Shown here: piece after piece, positions 37,711 through 50,464 of the stretch | Numbering within the stretch: the first letter of the stretch is position 1 | Layout: every line of letters starts with the position of its first letter | From: Mucor racemosus | Lineage: Eukaryota; Mucoromycota; Mucoromycetes; Mucorales; Mucoraceae | Assembly (NCBI GenBank): GCA_027405735.1 | Contig: JAPEHQ010000001.1 | Coordinates: 4,774,001-4,838,000 of the forward strand | Reading direction: 5' to 3' | Length of the DNA stretch: 64,000 nt | The notes under the pieces: model-generated | Database searches by the model: none | The model's input: only the letters and a program-made list of their open reading frames with translations | What the model was told of the DNA's origin: nothing | Made by a program: the position numbers and the translations under genes

Positions 37711-38726
37711 GTATAAAGCTTTTATGTAATAAAAAAAAAGGTGAACAAAGAACTGAATTCAATAGTTTTTCCTTGGTGAAATACTCGTTTGATAAAGTCA
37801 CGCGCTATCCGTGTAGTACAAAAGCGTACCTTGTTGAGCAAATCAATAATCTGCTCAGTAGAGACATATTATAATAAAACTAAGTCTCTATATGTATAGT
37901 ATACACTCTAAATGACTTTGGTTGCTATGCAACGGGTATAAATTCTAAATGATTTTGGTTGCTATGCAACGGGTATACACTTATTTATTGCCGTTTTTTT
38001 TTACCAGGTGATGAAATGAAAAAGTCGTTACGCAGTAGGTAGTGCTAATCTTTGAAGGATTTATATAGACCCAGATCAACAAAATATTCTATCTATGTTA
38101 TAATAAAAAAGTAATGAAAAAGGCTCTTCTTTTTTATAGTGTTTTTTATTCTGTAAAATTAGACGTAAAAATTATTCTTTTCGATGATTAAAGCTCAAAT
38201 GCAATACTTTACACCTGTCATCGGAAGTAACATTTGGCGTATAAATTTATAAATTTATACCATGAAATCAAGTAGAATTGTAATACTTAAACATGTACAG
38301 TGTCATGTTACAAAAAGAGACTTTTGAGGTATAGCCTCTCTACTGAGATGCATATTATTAAAAATAGCAATGTGCCAAGCAGCCATGAATATCTTTAGTA
38401 ATTGACAGGCGTTGAGATGTGTATAATCATGCTGTGTGGTGATTATTAGGTCAAATCGAATAAAACATAATAGAATACAGTACATAGATACAAAATGCAT
38501 AAATATGTAGGTATGGAGAATGATCTGGTAGTCTGATCGAATAATAAACACAAAACTATTCGTTAAATGCACAGTGTTTCATCAGGTAACACGACCTTTT
38601 CACCCCTTAATTTGGTTCTCTTCTATATAATATTGCTTGCATTATATACTCTTTTTACTTTTATTTTTTATTCTTTTTGCTTTCCATTGCTGTAAGCACA
38701 GATTATTCTATTTACTCTAAATTATA
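37711..38726. promoter_or_regulatory. Divergent region between CLASP and FTS genes
   Basis: This 1-kb region serves both divergent starts. It contains the 37-bp tandem repeat with X-box-like palindromes at 37907-37980. The rest is AT-rich without recognised features. Confidence 0.4.
37907..37980. promoter_or_regulatory. Tandem X-box-like palindromes
   Basis: The 13-mer GTTGCTATGCAAC occurs twice, at 37921-37933 and 37958-37970, within a 37-bp direct repeat that also carries tctaaatga and gggtata. Its half-sites GTTGC and GCAAC are inverted, as in the RFX X-box, but the consensus CC/GG next to the spacer is altered. It lies about 200-260 bp upstream of the CLASP start codon. Confidence 0.45.
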
Positions 38727-39973
38727 ATGACCAAGGTAAATGACATTATCTTCAGCACAAACACAAGGTAATAATTTTGTTGTAGGGACCATACGTATCA
38801 CCATCAACTGGTGCTAGAAAAATAGGTGGTTTAGCAAGCTCAACACGCTCACCTAATGTTAGCAATGTATTCTCTCATGTTAAAAAAGTAAATCAGTCAG
38901 CACCATCGCTACAGCCACATAGACTACATAGATATTCTTCTTCAGTAGCAGGAGAAGAATGGGACGATGAGGATGTCAATGGTACATATACACCATATCC
39001 TGTATCCGAATTCTATAAAAAATACGAGCTCATGACTGAATTGTATGTTCTATACGATAAATCACTTTATACGTGTATTAAAGAGTTTTCTATACTAGTA
39101 TAAATTTGAAGAATCCAAACCATTGCCCACTTGGGCTATATATAATGCCCTCATCAGAGAATTTTAATGGTAATAATGCGTATTATCAATAATGTATTTT
39201 TGCTAAATATTACTTGATTATAGTGTGGTATGGTGTTATTTTTGTACATCAAGGTTACTATAGCTCAGGGGCATTTAAATTTAGAGTAGCAATCCCAGAA
39301 GCTTATCCAGAATACCCTCCTTCTGTCACATTTATCAGTGACATGTTTCATCCATTGATCGATAATGGCGGCAACCTTTCTTTATCGCAACAATTCCCTA
39401 CATGGAGACCATGTGAAGATTATATATTTCATGTATTGCATTACATTAAAAATATATTCAAAAAGGCTGTGTTGGATCGATTAATAGACAAACATTGCCC
39501 ACAAAAAGAACCATATCGATTGTATAGAACAGATATAAAAACTTTTACTAAATTAGCCAAGCAATGTGCAGAATTATCCATCTCGGAATCATATTTGTAT
39601 GATCATTTTCCTGAAGATAATATGATTCGATTTTCTCCAATTAGCGAATCGAAATACGGTAATTATAAATATAAACCATGATATAGTCCAGCAAATTAAA
39701 CATCATGTACTTGCAGATATCTTTAGATCTCAAATATTAAAGAAAGCGAATCTGAATGATGATTTTGAAGAAATTATTGAGAAAAAGCAACCACATTTGG
39801 AAAAGCTAAAAATTGGTGAGGAATTTTCAAAAAACCTAGAAACTGAAGTAATTAATGTGTTTGATAAAATGGATATGACCGAGGTAAGTTTTGATTTATC
39901 TTGAATTAGACCTATAAATAATCATATAAATAAGGCTTCTGCCATTATGAATGTAGATGAAAATAATGACTAG
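38727..39973 (+). CDS. AKTIP/FTS-type ubiquitin E2 variant
   Basis: Six exons: 38727-38735, 38786-39042, 39099-39169, 39224-39658, 39717-39883 and 39935-39973, giving 325 residues. The UBC fold is clear: LKNPNHCPLGLYIMPS, then VWYGVIFVHQGYYSSGAFKF, the P-E-Y-P-P-S-V-T-F-I strand and MFHPLIDNGGNLSLSQQFPTW. The catalytic Cys expected after the HP(N) box is absent (NLSLSQ), so it should not transfer ubiquitin. This matches FTS/AKTIP (FtsA in Aspergillus), a subunit of the FTS-Hook-FHIP complex that links early endosomes to dynein. The first exon encodes only MTK. A charged helical C-terminus follows the UBC domain. The preceding gene, CLASP, is divergent. Confidence 0.9.
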
Positions 39974-42900
39974 TAGAGCGACATGATGACATTTGTCCAA
40001 TGCATCAATAGCGTTCCTGAATTGTTATTTTTTTTTGGCATGAATCTACAAAAAGCCACCTTATTTGGACTGTTTAAAATCGTGAAATATAATAAATTTT
40101 TTTTTGAGCATGGTATAAAATGAAGGGTATGATTTCGTTTCTTTTACGTTTTTTCTTTTAATGTTAATACAATTCAAAATATAAAGGTAAAGTAATCAGT
40201 CAACAAGTTTATAGATAGAGAACAAAGTAAATAAAAGCAAAGTTTCGGGCAAAAGCAGCTGATGATACCTAGAGACATTTGCACGTCAGTCTGATATTAA
40301 TGAAGACCGAAAAGCTATACCCAAATTCCTGATACTTTTTTTACCGAAACTTTCTTTTATATTATATTTCTCTATCATTATAAATTATACATTATAACAA
40401 CCGAGACTAATATATTTATATTCTTTAGGTCTTGTTTCTGCCCTAATTTGCATTAGTTAGCCATTTTTATTTTGTTTTGTAATAAACTTATTAATTTAAA
40501 TTGTATATTTTCATTTGTTTTTTTTGTTTATTAATGTTACTTTCTGTTTGAAGGATGAGCTATAATAAGTAACGTCGCTTGTCAGCTTGTCTTTATACTA
40601 GACCAAGTCGCTATCATACATTCAAGACTATCAAAGGTGCTCTTGCGCCGATTTTTATCATTTTATCAATGCAACAATTTTTCTGCGACAGTACATTTTT
40701 GCCAATTTCTACATAATTTGCATATATTTTCTTGAAACAAAAAATACGAGTGTACGATGAATATGTCTATCATACATATCGTTGCAATAAGAATCATTTA
40801 AAATGTTTCCTGTGCTTGAATAAACTCTTCAAAGTTGAATATGCCAATTTTTGGCGGTGTTTCATTATTAATAAGCTGATGAGGACAAACTATTATCTTT
40901 GCCTTAGAAGCCTTGAGGCATGCTTCAAAGGATGTTCTTATAACACTAAAGCTGCAATATTAAACTTGACCAAAAATAATTAACAAGTATATAAACATGT
41001 TTCGAGATTTAGCCTTGTGTTTTCATGTAAATTATCAATTATGCAAATCTATTAGAAAAGGAAAAGTTAAAGAAGTTTATTTGTATGACAATGGCCATCA
41101 CAATACCAATATGTTACAAATGCGTATAGTTAGTGTCGTATCTCTTCTGTGGTTCAAGTTGAAATAACCTTTATTACTTTTTAGATGCCTAAAAATAACA
41201 TTACCGTCATCATCATCATTAGCGATCAAATACCTTTTATTTTAATTGATCAAGGCTTAGACCGAGTCTAATAAGGTGGCTAAAATTACCAATTTTCATA
41301 AGAAAAGCATGGCATTTGAACCACTAATATCAAACGCCTTAAAATAAATATGTAATTGAGTAACCTGAGGAATCAATAAACACTGATTTGATCTAATCTA
41401 TTTAGTAGTTGTGGGGGAAGAAGGGGGGGGGGGAGGGAGGGGGTATGTATTTGTATTTTTTTTTTTCAAACAAGGTAGATCTTTCAGGTTTCTATTTATT
41501 ACTACAAGCTCTCACTACAACTCTAGATAAAATTACTATTTATGCAATGTGTTAGTTTCATGGTTACAGTATTCTCCAAGTTTTTGGTTCTTCCCAAAGT
41601 TGTGTTGATTGGCACTAAAATAACCACTCATACATACGCATCGTTTACATATGATAAAGAACATCATCATACATAATGGGAATTACCCGCCAAGTGATTT
41701 AAATAAAGATTCCACCTGATTTAAATATTGTTGTATAGAAATAAAGTTCGGTTTTAAGGTAATATAACGCCCAATAGCAATTCTTTAAAGCGAAGCAGAC
41801 GACATTTTGTATAAATATCATTGGCAATCATTTTTGCTGTATGTGAGTATACTATCATGTTATGTGATATAATAATGCTACAAACATCACCCATTTCAAA
41901 CCAAAATAATTAATTGATAATGAAAAAATAAACAATACACAGCAACATTTGCCGTAATTTATATTGAATAGTTCTTTATTATATGAGCATTGTTGTCTAG
42001 ATAATGTCATGTCTGCAGCGCCCTGTGTTGTTTAAAAAGGCATGTGGATGTGTCAAGGTACTATGTAGCTCATCAAACACAGCAGATGATTGAAGCTCTT
42101 TATAGTACCACATGAACATTTAGATTAAAAAATGGCTCATTCTTGGAATATTTCTAAATTCAGTTCAATTAATGCATTTTTCCAAATAATGGACGTCTTT
42201 TTTTAAAAAGTAATCTGATAAAAAAAAAAAAACAGGTTTGAAACCTCAACTATCTGGAACTTTTAGCCACATCTAGCAAATGGAAACCTTTAAATGCGTG
42301 CGTGTGTGTTGTTTAGTTTTTTACCCGGTCAATTTCAGTTTTGTTGCTCAGTTGTAAAAAGAAAACGACAAAAATCTTGATTACAAACGATATTCAGACA
42401 TGAAGGAAAAAATAGCCAAATGTTCTATTTTCTGAATTATGGCTTTATCAAAAAGAGACGCTATTCAAGAGTAGATCTATTGTAAAAATCCTCCTTGTAT
42501 CTTTTCACAATCAAGTAAAACTAAGGGATTTTCAATGAGAAGGGATCTTTTTTCGCCTCAGTGGCATTTAGATTTTAGAATGCAAAGAAAACATGGTGGA
42601 CTTTTCCATCTTAAACATTGAATCATAGAGACTCTTTATTGAATCGAAAATGATGATTCATATTATGTACCTGTACTATATTCTATTAGACATAAATAAA
42701 GCATCATTTTGTTTGTATTTTATAAATAACATGATTTTAAGGGTTCATTTTAATCTATAAATTATAGTTGAGGCATTTCGCTGAGATTCAATCCGTATGG
42801 ATTTTGATAAATGTCTACAATCTATCTATGGTATGCTGTTAAGCGATTTCTGTGTACCATGTCTATTTTTACAGTACCATAACATGTCGGCAAAAATGTA

Positions 42901-43398
42901 CAGCCATTTAGATTATTATATAAGAACAATGGTTGAACAACGACCTTTAAAAGGAAATCAAGAGGTGATCTCGCGTGAGTGATATTGGACCTTTCATTAT
43001 TGGCTCTAATGTATTCAAGTACAAGTAGCGATCTAGTGTATAATACATATATTGAATAAATAAACCCTTTTACTACTAAATCCGAAACATTTCGTTTAAT
43101 GAACATTGGTCCTCAAACTCATAATCCGACTTATCTTATCCAATCCGACCAACCCGCTAGAACCCGTAACACAAAAACCTTTTTTTTTATATTTTTTATA
43201 TAAATACAAGAGAATACCCTTCCAAGATTTTCCAATCTCATTAAATATACTTTTCTCTTGTTGTTTAAATACCCCACTTTTTTCTTTTTCTCTTTCTCTA
43301 GCTAAAAAAAATTCCAAGACTTTTTCTTAAAGCAAATTCAATTACAAAATTCCAACATTAAATAATCTCCAACATTTACACACATTTTCGCTAAAACC
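39974..43398. other. Gene-free region upstream of the Hal4/5-like kinase
   Basis: About 3.4 kb of AT-rich DNA. It contains a G-rich purine tract at 41409-41440 and T runs; the last about 350 bp is pyrimidine-rich with ctttctctag near 43292-43301 and is probably the promoter and leader of the kinase gene. Frames at 40732-40983, 42797-42982 and 43096-43317 are not convincing. Confidence 0.45.
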
Positions 43399-45003
43399 AT
43401 GGCTTCTTTAACTGTCGCAAACGCTAAAGATAATTACTTTGAGAATGAAAGTAACTATCTTTCTTCCGGGCAATATTTCACAGATGACCCTATTCCCAGA
43501 TCTGCTTCACCTGATTGTATTGAAACCATCCCAACCCATCCCCATGACACAAAATGTCCTTCACTTACTAATGGCGATGGTAGAGAAGGATCAAATGATA
43601 CCATTTCTTCCTCTTCTTCATCATTAGCAAATTTACCATCTACACCGGTACCTCCCGAAATCAAGGTCGGTGGCATTAAGCCTATTCCTGTAAAGAAGCA
43701 TTCTAAAAGACTTAGCAATGTTTTCAATGGTAGCCTCTTTGGTGGTTTAAAAATGACTCCTGCTTCTGCTTCTCCAAATGAATCAGTCCTTAATTCACCT
43801 ACAGATAAAAGAAGACAAAGTGGCAATTCTTCTATTCATAGCTCAAATAGTTCTGTGGGTAGTACTGCTAGTAAATTCAGTAAATCATTCTCTCGTAAAA
43901 TGTCCTTTTCTTTCAAAAAGGCACCTCAAGATATGACTTGTGGTTCATTAGGTGTTGTTCCTTTATTATCTGATAAATACGGTGATTACGTGAAGTCGGA
44001 ACATCGTTCCACTAAAGGAATGGGTTCTACTTCCAAGAAAAATATTGCTAGCGGTGCTACTGCTGTAATCCGTTTGGTACGACAAAGAGCAGGTGGTCGT
44101 ATCTTGGCCGTCAAGGAATTCAAAAAGCGTGAAAAATCTGAAGCTGAACGTGATTATCAAAAGCGCATGTTGAATGAGTATTGCATCAGTAAATCTGCCT
44201 CCAATTGTCCTCATATTGTTGATACATTAGACTTGGTCAAAGATGAAAAGAGTCGTTGGTGCGTCGTCATGGAATATTGTGCCGGTGGTGATGTCTTTAA
44301 TCTGTTACATGAAAAACCAAATATGGCTCCTGATGATATTGCTTGTTTATTTAAGCAACTCTTGTTGGGTTTACAACATCTTCATAAACTCGGTATTGCT
44401 CATCGTGACATTAAGCCTGAAAATTTGGTTTTAACTTCTACTGGTACTCTTAAAATTGCTGATTTTGGTGTTGCTGATGTTGTTCAAACTTGTTTCGAAA
44501 AAGATAGCCACTCTTGCACTAAATGGTGTGGCTCTGAACCCTTTTGGTCTCCAGAAATGTGGAAGATCAAAGATGATAAAAGCCCTTATGATGGTAAAGC
44601 ACTTGATGTTTGGAGTGCTGCTGCTACTTATTTTTGTATTCGTTTCCAACAATTACCTTTTACTGCTGCTTTCTTTACTGGTCATCCAGGTGGTAAACCT
44701 CCTCAAGGTTCAATGGTTGGTTCACCTGCTGCTGTAGCTGCTCAAGCTGCTGATGGTGGTGATTTTGATTATAAACGTTACATTGAACAACGCCAAAAAT
44801 TAGAACCTAGTGATTGTGATCTTTTCAAGAACTTTACTCAACCAGAACGTGAATGTCTTGCTGGTATGATGGATCCTAATCCAGAGACTCGTTGGTCTAT
44901 TGAACAAGCTTTAGCATGCCCTTGGATGTCTGATTTTGAAGTTTGCAAAGACGGTAAACTTTCCAATGGTTATAACCATACTCATTGTATTCCAACTAAA
45001 TAG
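43399..45003 (+). CDS. Ser/Thr protein kinase, Hal4/Hal5-like
   Basis: An uninterrupted frame of 534 residues, notable because almost every neighbour has introns. Residues 1-200 are Ser/Pro-rich and disordered. The kinase domain runs from about 210 to 515: Gly-rich loop IASGATAVIRLV, VAIK-type Lys239, HRDIKPENL (His335), DFG at 355, and an activation segment KWCGSEPFWSPEMW. The CGSEP motif and the long insert after the FG loop (about residues 425-460, Gly/Ala-rich) fit the fungal Hal4/Hal5/Npr family, which controls plasma-membrane potassium and nutrient transporters. The short stretch ADGGDFDYKRYIEQRQ, before the ARR-type motif PETRWSIEQAL, is typical of the group. Substrates here are unknown. 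Confidence 0.92.
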   Translation: MASLTVANAKDNYFENESNYLSSGQYFTDDPIPRSASPDCIETIPTHPHDTKCPSLTNGDGREGSNDTISSSSSSLANLPSTPVPPEIKVGGIKPIPVKKHSKRLSNVFNGSLFGGLKMTPASASPNESVLNSPTDKRRQSGNSSIHSSNSSVGSTASKFSKSFSRKMSFSFKKAPQDMTCGSLGVVPLLSDKYGDYVKSEHRSTKGMGSTSKKNIASGATAVIRLVRQRAGGRILAVKEFKKREKSEAERDYQKRMLNEYCISKSASNCPHIVDTLDLVKDEKSRWCVVMEYCAGGDVFNLLHEKPNMAPDDIACLFKQLLLGLQHLHKLGIAHRDIKPENLVLTSTGTLKIADFGVADVVQTCFEKDSHSCTKWCGSEPFWSPEMWKIKDDKSPYDGKALDVWSAAATYFCIRFQQLPFTAAFFTGHPGGKPPQGSMVGSPAAVAAQAADGGDFDYKRYIEQRQKLEPSDCDLFKNFTQPERECLAGMMDPNPETRWSIEQALACPWMSDFEVCKDGKLSNGYNHTHCIPTK

Positions 45004-46204
45004 ATTTCTTCATTGTATTTTATTGTATTTCTTTGTATTTTCTCTTTCTTTCTTTCTTTCTTTCACTCTCTTTCTTTCATTCATGTACTATATATTTCTT
45101 TTTCTTTTTATCTTAGATTTATTTACTTCTTATTATTATGATTATATATATAAAAATGTTCCTTTTTTCATTTTCAATGTGGATGATTTCTTTTTCCTAT
45201 TTCTTGTGTTACTTTTTTTTTTTTTTTTTGTATCAGATACAGAGCCAATAATAACTCATAAACGATCATCATGTTTGTTGCAACAAAATAGAAATTTAGG
45301 AATTGATAGACCTTCTTTCTCTCTTCTTTTAGAGGTGGGGTGGAAAGAGGAATTTTTTTATTTTCCCTACATCTATTTCACCATACAAATTCCCACGATT
45401 TTATTGTCTGATTCCTGAGAGAACTTTAAAATCTCAAAAGGAAATAGCTACTAAACGATGAACTGCTGAGCAAAGATCCTTTTTTTTTCTCCCAGTTGTG
45501 TTACTAAAATCTGTCAATCAAAATGTAAAATTCCCTTGAATTACCTAAATATAGTCAAAATCATGTACTTTTGTGCTTGTCTGGCTTTCAACCATTTTAT
45601 TTCATTCATATAACTGATTTAAGTGATTGATGTAATTTAGTCGGAAGATTTGTATTTTCATGATTTCTTTGAACTAAAACCCGTGTTACCATGCCCCACA
45701 TAAATTATGAAGATATAATATTCATCTTCTCAAGCTAAAATGTCGTCAGTCAAATACACTAATACTTTGCTAATTTGTTTGTCTAGCCTCTCATACTGAA
45801 AATTACCACAGGAAAAGTCAATTTGAGAATGTTTCAATTATTTTTTTATACTAAAGAGCAACTCTAAATGCTTTATATATTAAATAAAAACATTATTTTA
45901 GTACCTTGAATTCATGGTATGATAATGTTTTTTTAATTAAACAAATTGAACAATAAACACATTCAACCATAACATAGATAATGTTATTACATAATTGATC
46001 TGATAAATCCAAAGCTTTTGGGAACCATACTTATTTAGAAGAATGCTTTGCCTATTTACAATATTAAGTTTGTTTCATTCTGAATAGATATTTGGGAAGG
46101 TCCATACAAAATGTAAATTACAATTTTAAGTTTATAATTTTGATATGTAAATCGCACTAAAGAAAAATTGAGTTTTCAAAAAAAAATTAACTTTCACCTG
46201 CAAA
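45004..46204. other. 3' region of the kinase gene and AT-rich spacer
   Basis: Starts with a CT-rich stretch (ctttctttc units, about 45040-45080) that opens a false 160-codon frame, then AT-rich DNA with no recognised feature up to repeat copy A5. Confidence 0.45.
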
Positions 46205-47480
46205 ATGAAAGTGTACCCACTTTTTTTATAACTAATCCCATGCTAACCACTGTTTAACATATATCTAAGACGCTGCTAAATAGATGTAAATTGGTCACAT
46301 TATGCTACCTGCCCTTCAATTTATTTTATTTACCACAAAAGACTCAAAAACGCGTAAAATTAACTGCTTTTTTCTTGAAAACTGGGTCCCATTTTTCATC
46401 CTTGCTCTACTTTTTTTTTTCACTAAATAGCACCAAGAAAAAATTATATGCCAATGTACCTGAGATGTTCAACTTTAATCCAAAAATGAGTATCCGGAAA
46501 TATCCTACTTTTTGCAGTTGGTATTAATTTTTGAGTGCTAAGGTTTCAGATTTTTTACGCGTATTTCACTGCTAATGAATTGAAAACTTTGAGGCTTCAT
46601 ATCTCCAGAAAAAATTAAGCTATACTACAACTTTTTAATAATAAAATTTACTTGTTTTAAAGTGTTCTATAACATATTTTAATATAAAAAAATTCTGAGC
46701 ACTTTTTTTTTTTTTCATTTTTTTGGGCATTTCTATAGTAGGTTTCAAAATATTGGTTAAATTGAGCAACATTTTTTTTGCATTTATATCATCCAGCTCG
46801 TTGAGCTCTCTCGGATCCAATCTAGAGTTTTTCAAAATATTGATTTTTCGTGGAAATATCCTTAAAAATGTGTACAAAAAGGTACCTCCATTTCTGGCAT
46901 CCATTTTCCCCTTGTATACCCTCATCCCAAATTCTGAAACAGAAAAAAATTTGGACAAAAATGTTGCTTTCTCTACGAATAATGCAGCTGAAATTTTTTG
47001 CAATAGTTCGATCGATAGATAATTTTTTTGCGCATCATTTCAGTGTATTATATTTTAAATATGCTTATAAAAAGTGATGTGTATCTTCAAAAAACCTCCA
47101 AAATTTCAATTGCATTTTACACAAAATTTAATGTGGAATGTTTTTCTAATTTTTATTTCGATAGATGCAGAATTCAAAACTGTACAAAAACCACTTAATA
47201 CACTAGGTCAACTTACTTTGCAATCCACGAGCTTTTAAAGGATTTTGTTTTTTTCATCATTTTTCGTCCATTTTTTAAAATAAATTTTGGAAGCCCGTTA
47301 TGATAGGTTTTAAGCTGTGGTAAAAACTATTATTTTGGTTATCTCGATGAAAAATCAATATTTTTTGCTAAAACAAAAAATGCAGAGTAGCTTTTAGCTG
47401 AATCTATCTATTCGTGAATTGTGAATACACAAAAATTAATACCTGGGTTTAGGCGCTTAATTTTTATAATCATTTTTTGG
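46205..47480 (-). repeat. Repeat family A, copy 5; left arm of the inverted repeat
   Basis: Inside it, 46284-47391 is an almost exact reverse complement of 50502-51610. I saw one length difference in a homopolymer (T13 at about 46705 against A7TAAA) and very few substitutions. Outside those limits the two copies are still homologous but clearly diverged. No protein is believed: both strands are open over part of it in all good copies. Confidence 0.92.
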
Positions 47481-50464
47481 TCGATCTTGGTAAATTTTGG
47501 TCAATGGTTGGCCAGTGTATAGTATTTATATTCTGTTTTCTAATGTATCAAAGGTATCAAAGGTATCAATGGTACTCATAATGTGTTCTATTATAAATAA
47601 ACAAAAACCAAAAAATTTCATGCGAATCAAATAGAACAAGTAAGGGCTGTTCTAAACGCGTGATTGACAGCTGAGATTGTCAAAAACCAATTTAAGAGCC
47701 ATTCTTGATCAGGTAAATCAATAACTCAACAATCCTATAGTATATTCAGAATTGCGGAATAATAACTGATAGTCGACAGAACAACTGCCAGATAAATACA
47801 GTATCAATAACCAAATAATATAAATAGAGAAGTAGAAATAGCATTTTAGTTATTGTAGATTATCCATAATTTAATAAAGAAGGATTTAAACAGTATCTCT
47901 TTCAAGCTTTTTTTATAAATTTTATTCATTTTACTGCACTGATTAAAATCAATAGATTTAAAAATCAAGCTTTTCATAGATGCTTATAACAATGAAAATG
48001 GGACGTTTCTGATTTTAGATTGAATGTTGTATTCCACCAAGTACCATACGTTACCACCGTCTACAGTATCAATACATCTTACAATTATCTTGTGGAATAG
48101 ACAGAGATATTCACGGAAAAAAAGTACAAAAAAACAATAGGAATTCGACTAGATAACATTAGGGTTTTATTATCAAGTTAAATTCTACTTGAGGACTTTT
48201 GTAATAAATAAATGTCCTCTTTATATAGTTTTCATCAGAGAGATTAGGTAAGCATTCCTAGGTCCATACATAGCCAATAATACCCCTTGTCAGACATAAA
48301 TCTTGATAGTAACCAATCGGTGTATTCATAGAGTTCATGGGTCCTTGGTCATAATGGTGTGATTAAATCCATATTATGTTGATTGGTCTTTAACTATAAG
48401 TTGCTAGGATAGAAGTTCGGTAGAAAATTTATATTAGTATGAATCAGCATATATCATTTAGTAGTGTAATGTCTATTCATGCCAGCTGTACTTTAATTGA
48501 GAATCAGATGAAATGGAGATCAATATAGTGGATAAATGTGTACATATTTCACATACTGTATCTATTGACTACAACATATATTGAAGTGCAAAGTTTTGAT
48601 ATCGGATATAAGAAACTCCTAGTGTACTAAATTTAACCCAGTAATTAGCAAGAACGCTTGGACCTCAATAATGATACCATATTATGTCATCCCAGCGGTT
48701 AATCAATCAAGTAGTAGTTATCAAATCAACATCCAAGCTGTTGCATCCACCGGTTAATCGTAAGATAATGAACCTTTTGATTTGTAATCCTTATTTTCAA
48801 GAAGTCAGCTAACTGATCTATGATAACATTCTCGATTGTTCTTATTTTCTAAAGCAAGATCCGGGAAGCTGGATATGTGAGACATATTCACTTGTTGGAT
48901 TTAGTTATATAAAATAAGTTGAACTTAAATGTGCTGTGTTACTAATGTACATAAAATGACCTGACCATGGAATGTCAGAAAGATATAATCGATCCAAAGC
49001 TGATCTTACAGATAATTGTAATATAGAATTTGTATATAAATAGGACAAATTATTGATATTAAATAAAGATTCTCTTCAGTTTTTGTGTGTGATTTAATTT
49101 AACAAGTTCCTTTATTATATTATACATTTTTTCTTGTCATAATATTTATTCTAAATCTTTGGCATTTCACAAGCCCATTTATTAGCGCAGTATTGAAACA
49201 AGGCAACTCATAAGCTCTGCAAGCACGGTTAAATTATGATTAATCCATTTCCATCCATAGATTACCATCAAACATATCTAATGTGCAGTGGAATTACATA
49301 CTAAAAAACGCTTGATAAAAATAAAACAACCTAAATTCCAAGTGTCGCTCATAAAATATGATGCCACTTGAAATGTGAACAACAATAATAAACAAACGTT
49401 TCAATTGAATACAATAACAAACGCATGCTAAAATTATGAAATATCTTTCTGAACCATACATGTCGTGTAGATGATAGCACCCTTGATCACGGCGCAATCA
49501 ATTACACAAATGACATATATATCAAAACAGGATTCTATCCAAATCAATTATAATAATAAACAAAGATATCAATTTAGTCAACTGCTCATCTATATTGAAG
49601 TTGTACTATCAATATAAATAAGATTCAAGCATATAAAAACTACCCCTTAAAAATCAAGGTTATATAAAATAGATATAACAAAAATAAACAAAACAACCAT
49701 TTCCCAAAAGGTCGATATTGTCACACTTGACATCAATCCCTTATGGTCAATGCTCTACATAATTTACCCCTTAAAATATCAAATCAATAACAATGTACAT
49801 CAAAACTGGAATATTACTAAATATACATCCATTCAAGTCTAATGGTATCCAAGTTCTCCAAATCACTATAAATACCCTCATACTTTTTCAATTATTTTAA
49901 ATCGTCAGAAATCTTTTGTAATAAAAACTGTATTATTAGCTGATTATAATTGTATTTCTACTGCTTTGATTTTTTATATTTTTTTTATTTTAGTAAATAA
50001 CTTCGTCATTTACTGCATAATGGTTCAATAGTGCCTTAAATTACATCTCAGGATCTCAATGTCAAATCAATATACGGTAAAAGGCCATACTTTTATATCT
50101 AAATAAAGATATCTTGTTTTTATTATACAGTTGTTGAAGAACTGATTCATTACTCATTCTCCTTTAATTGTTGTATTCTTTTTTTTTTAAGTATTATCTA
50201 TCAAACATAAAAATATAGGACACAACAGGTGGTTTTATTATTGGACAGAAATAACATGTTTTGCTGATGGTTTTCTCAATTTACAGTGATTTGTAAAAAT
50301 AGAAATATAAACTTTTATGAAGGTTATATTTAAATCTATCATCGTGTATAATTGAAGAAGGTTAATTGGATCAATTTTCGCAATGATGGGATTTTTTTCT
50401 TTGTTTTCTGCAGCTGTACATAATAGTTTATTATGTTTTAAAACTTAAAAGTCATTATCCAGAG
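47481..50464. other. Spacer between inverted arms, no genes
   Basis: About 3 kb, AT-rich. Two places have a TATA box followed by an AATAAA-like signal, as in LTR or Pol II units: about 47820-47880 (aatataaatagagaag, then taataaag) and 49030-49070 (tgtatataaatagg, then aaataaag). No open frame has protein character. Confidence 0.5.

Noticed and set aside
44936..45418. 160-codon frame at the 3' end of the kinase gene
   Set aside because: It is a Phe/Leu/Ser-rich translation of the CT-rich 3' region in another frame.
46723..47022. 99-codon frame present identically in both inverted arms
   Set aside because: Both strands are open here, and diverged copies keep DNA similarity equally on either strand, so it reflects repeat DNA rather than a protein.
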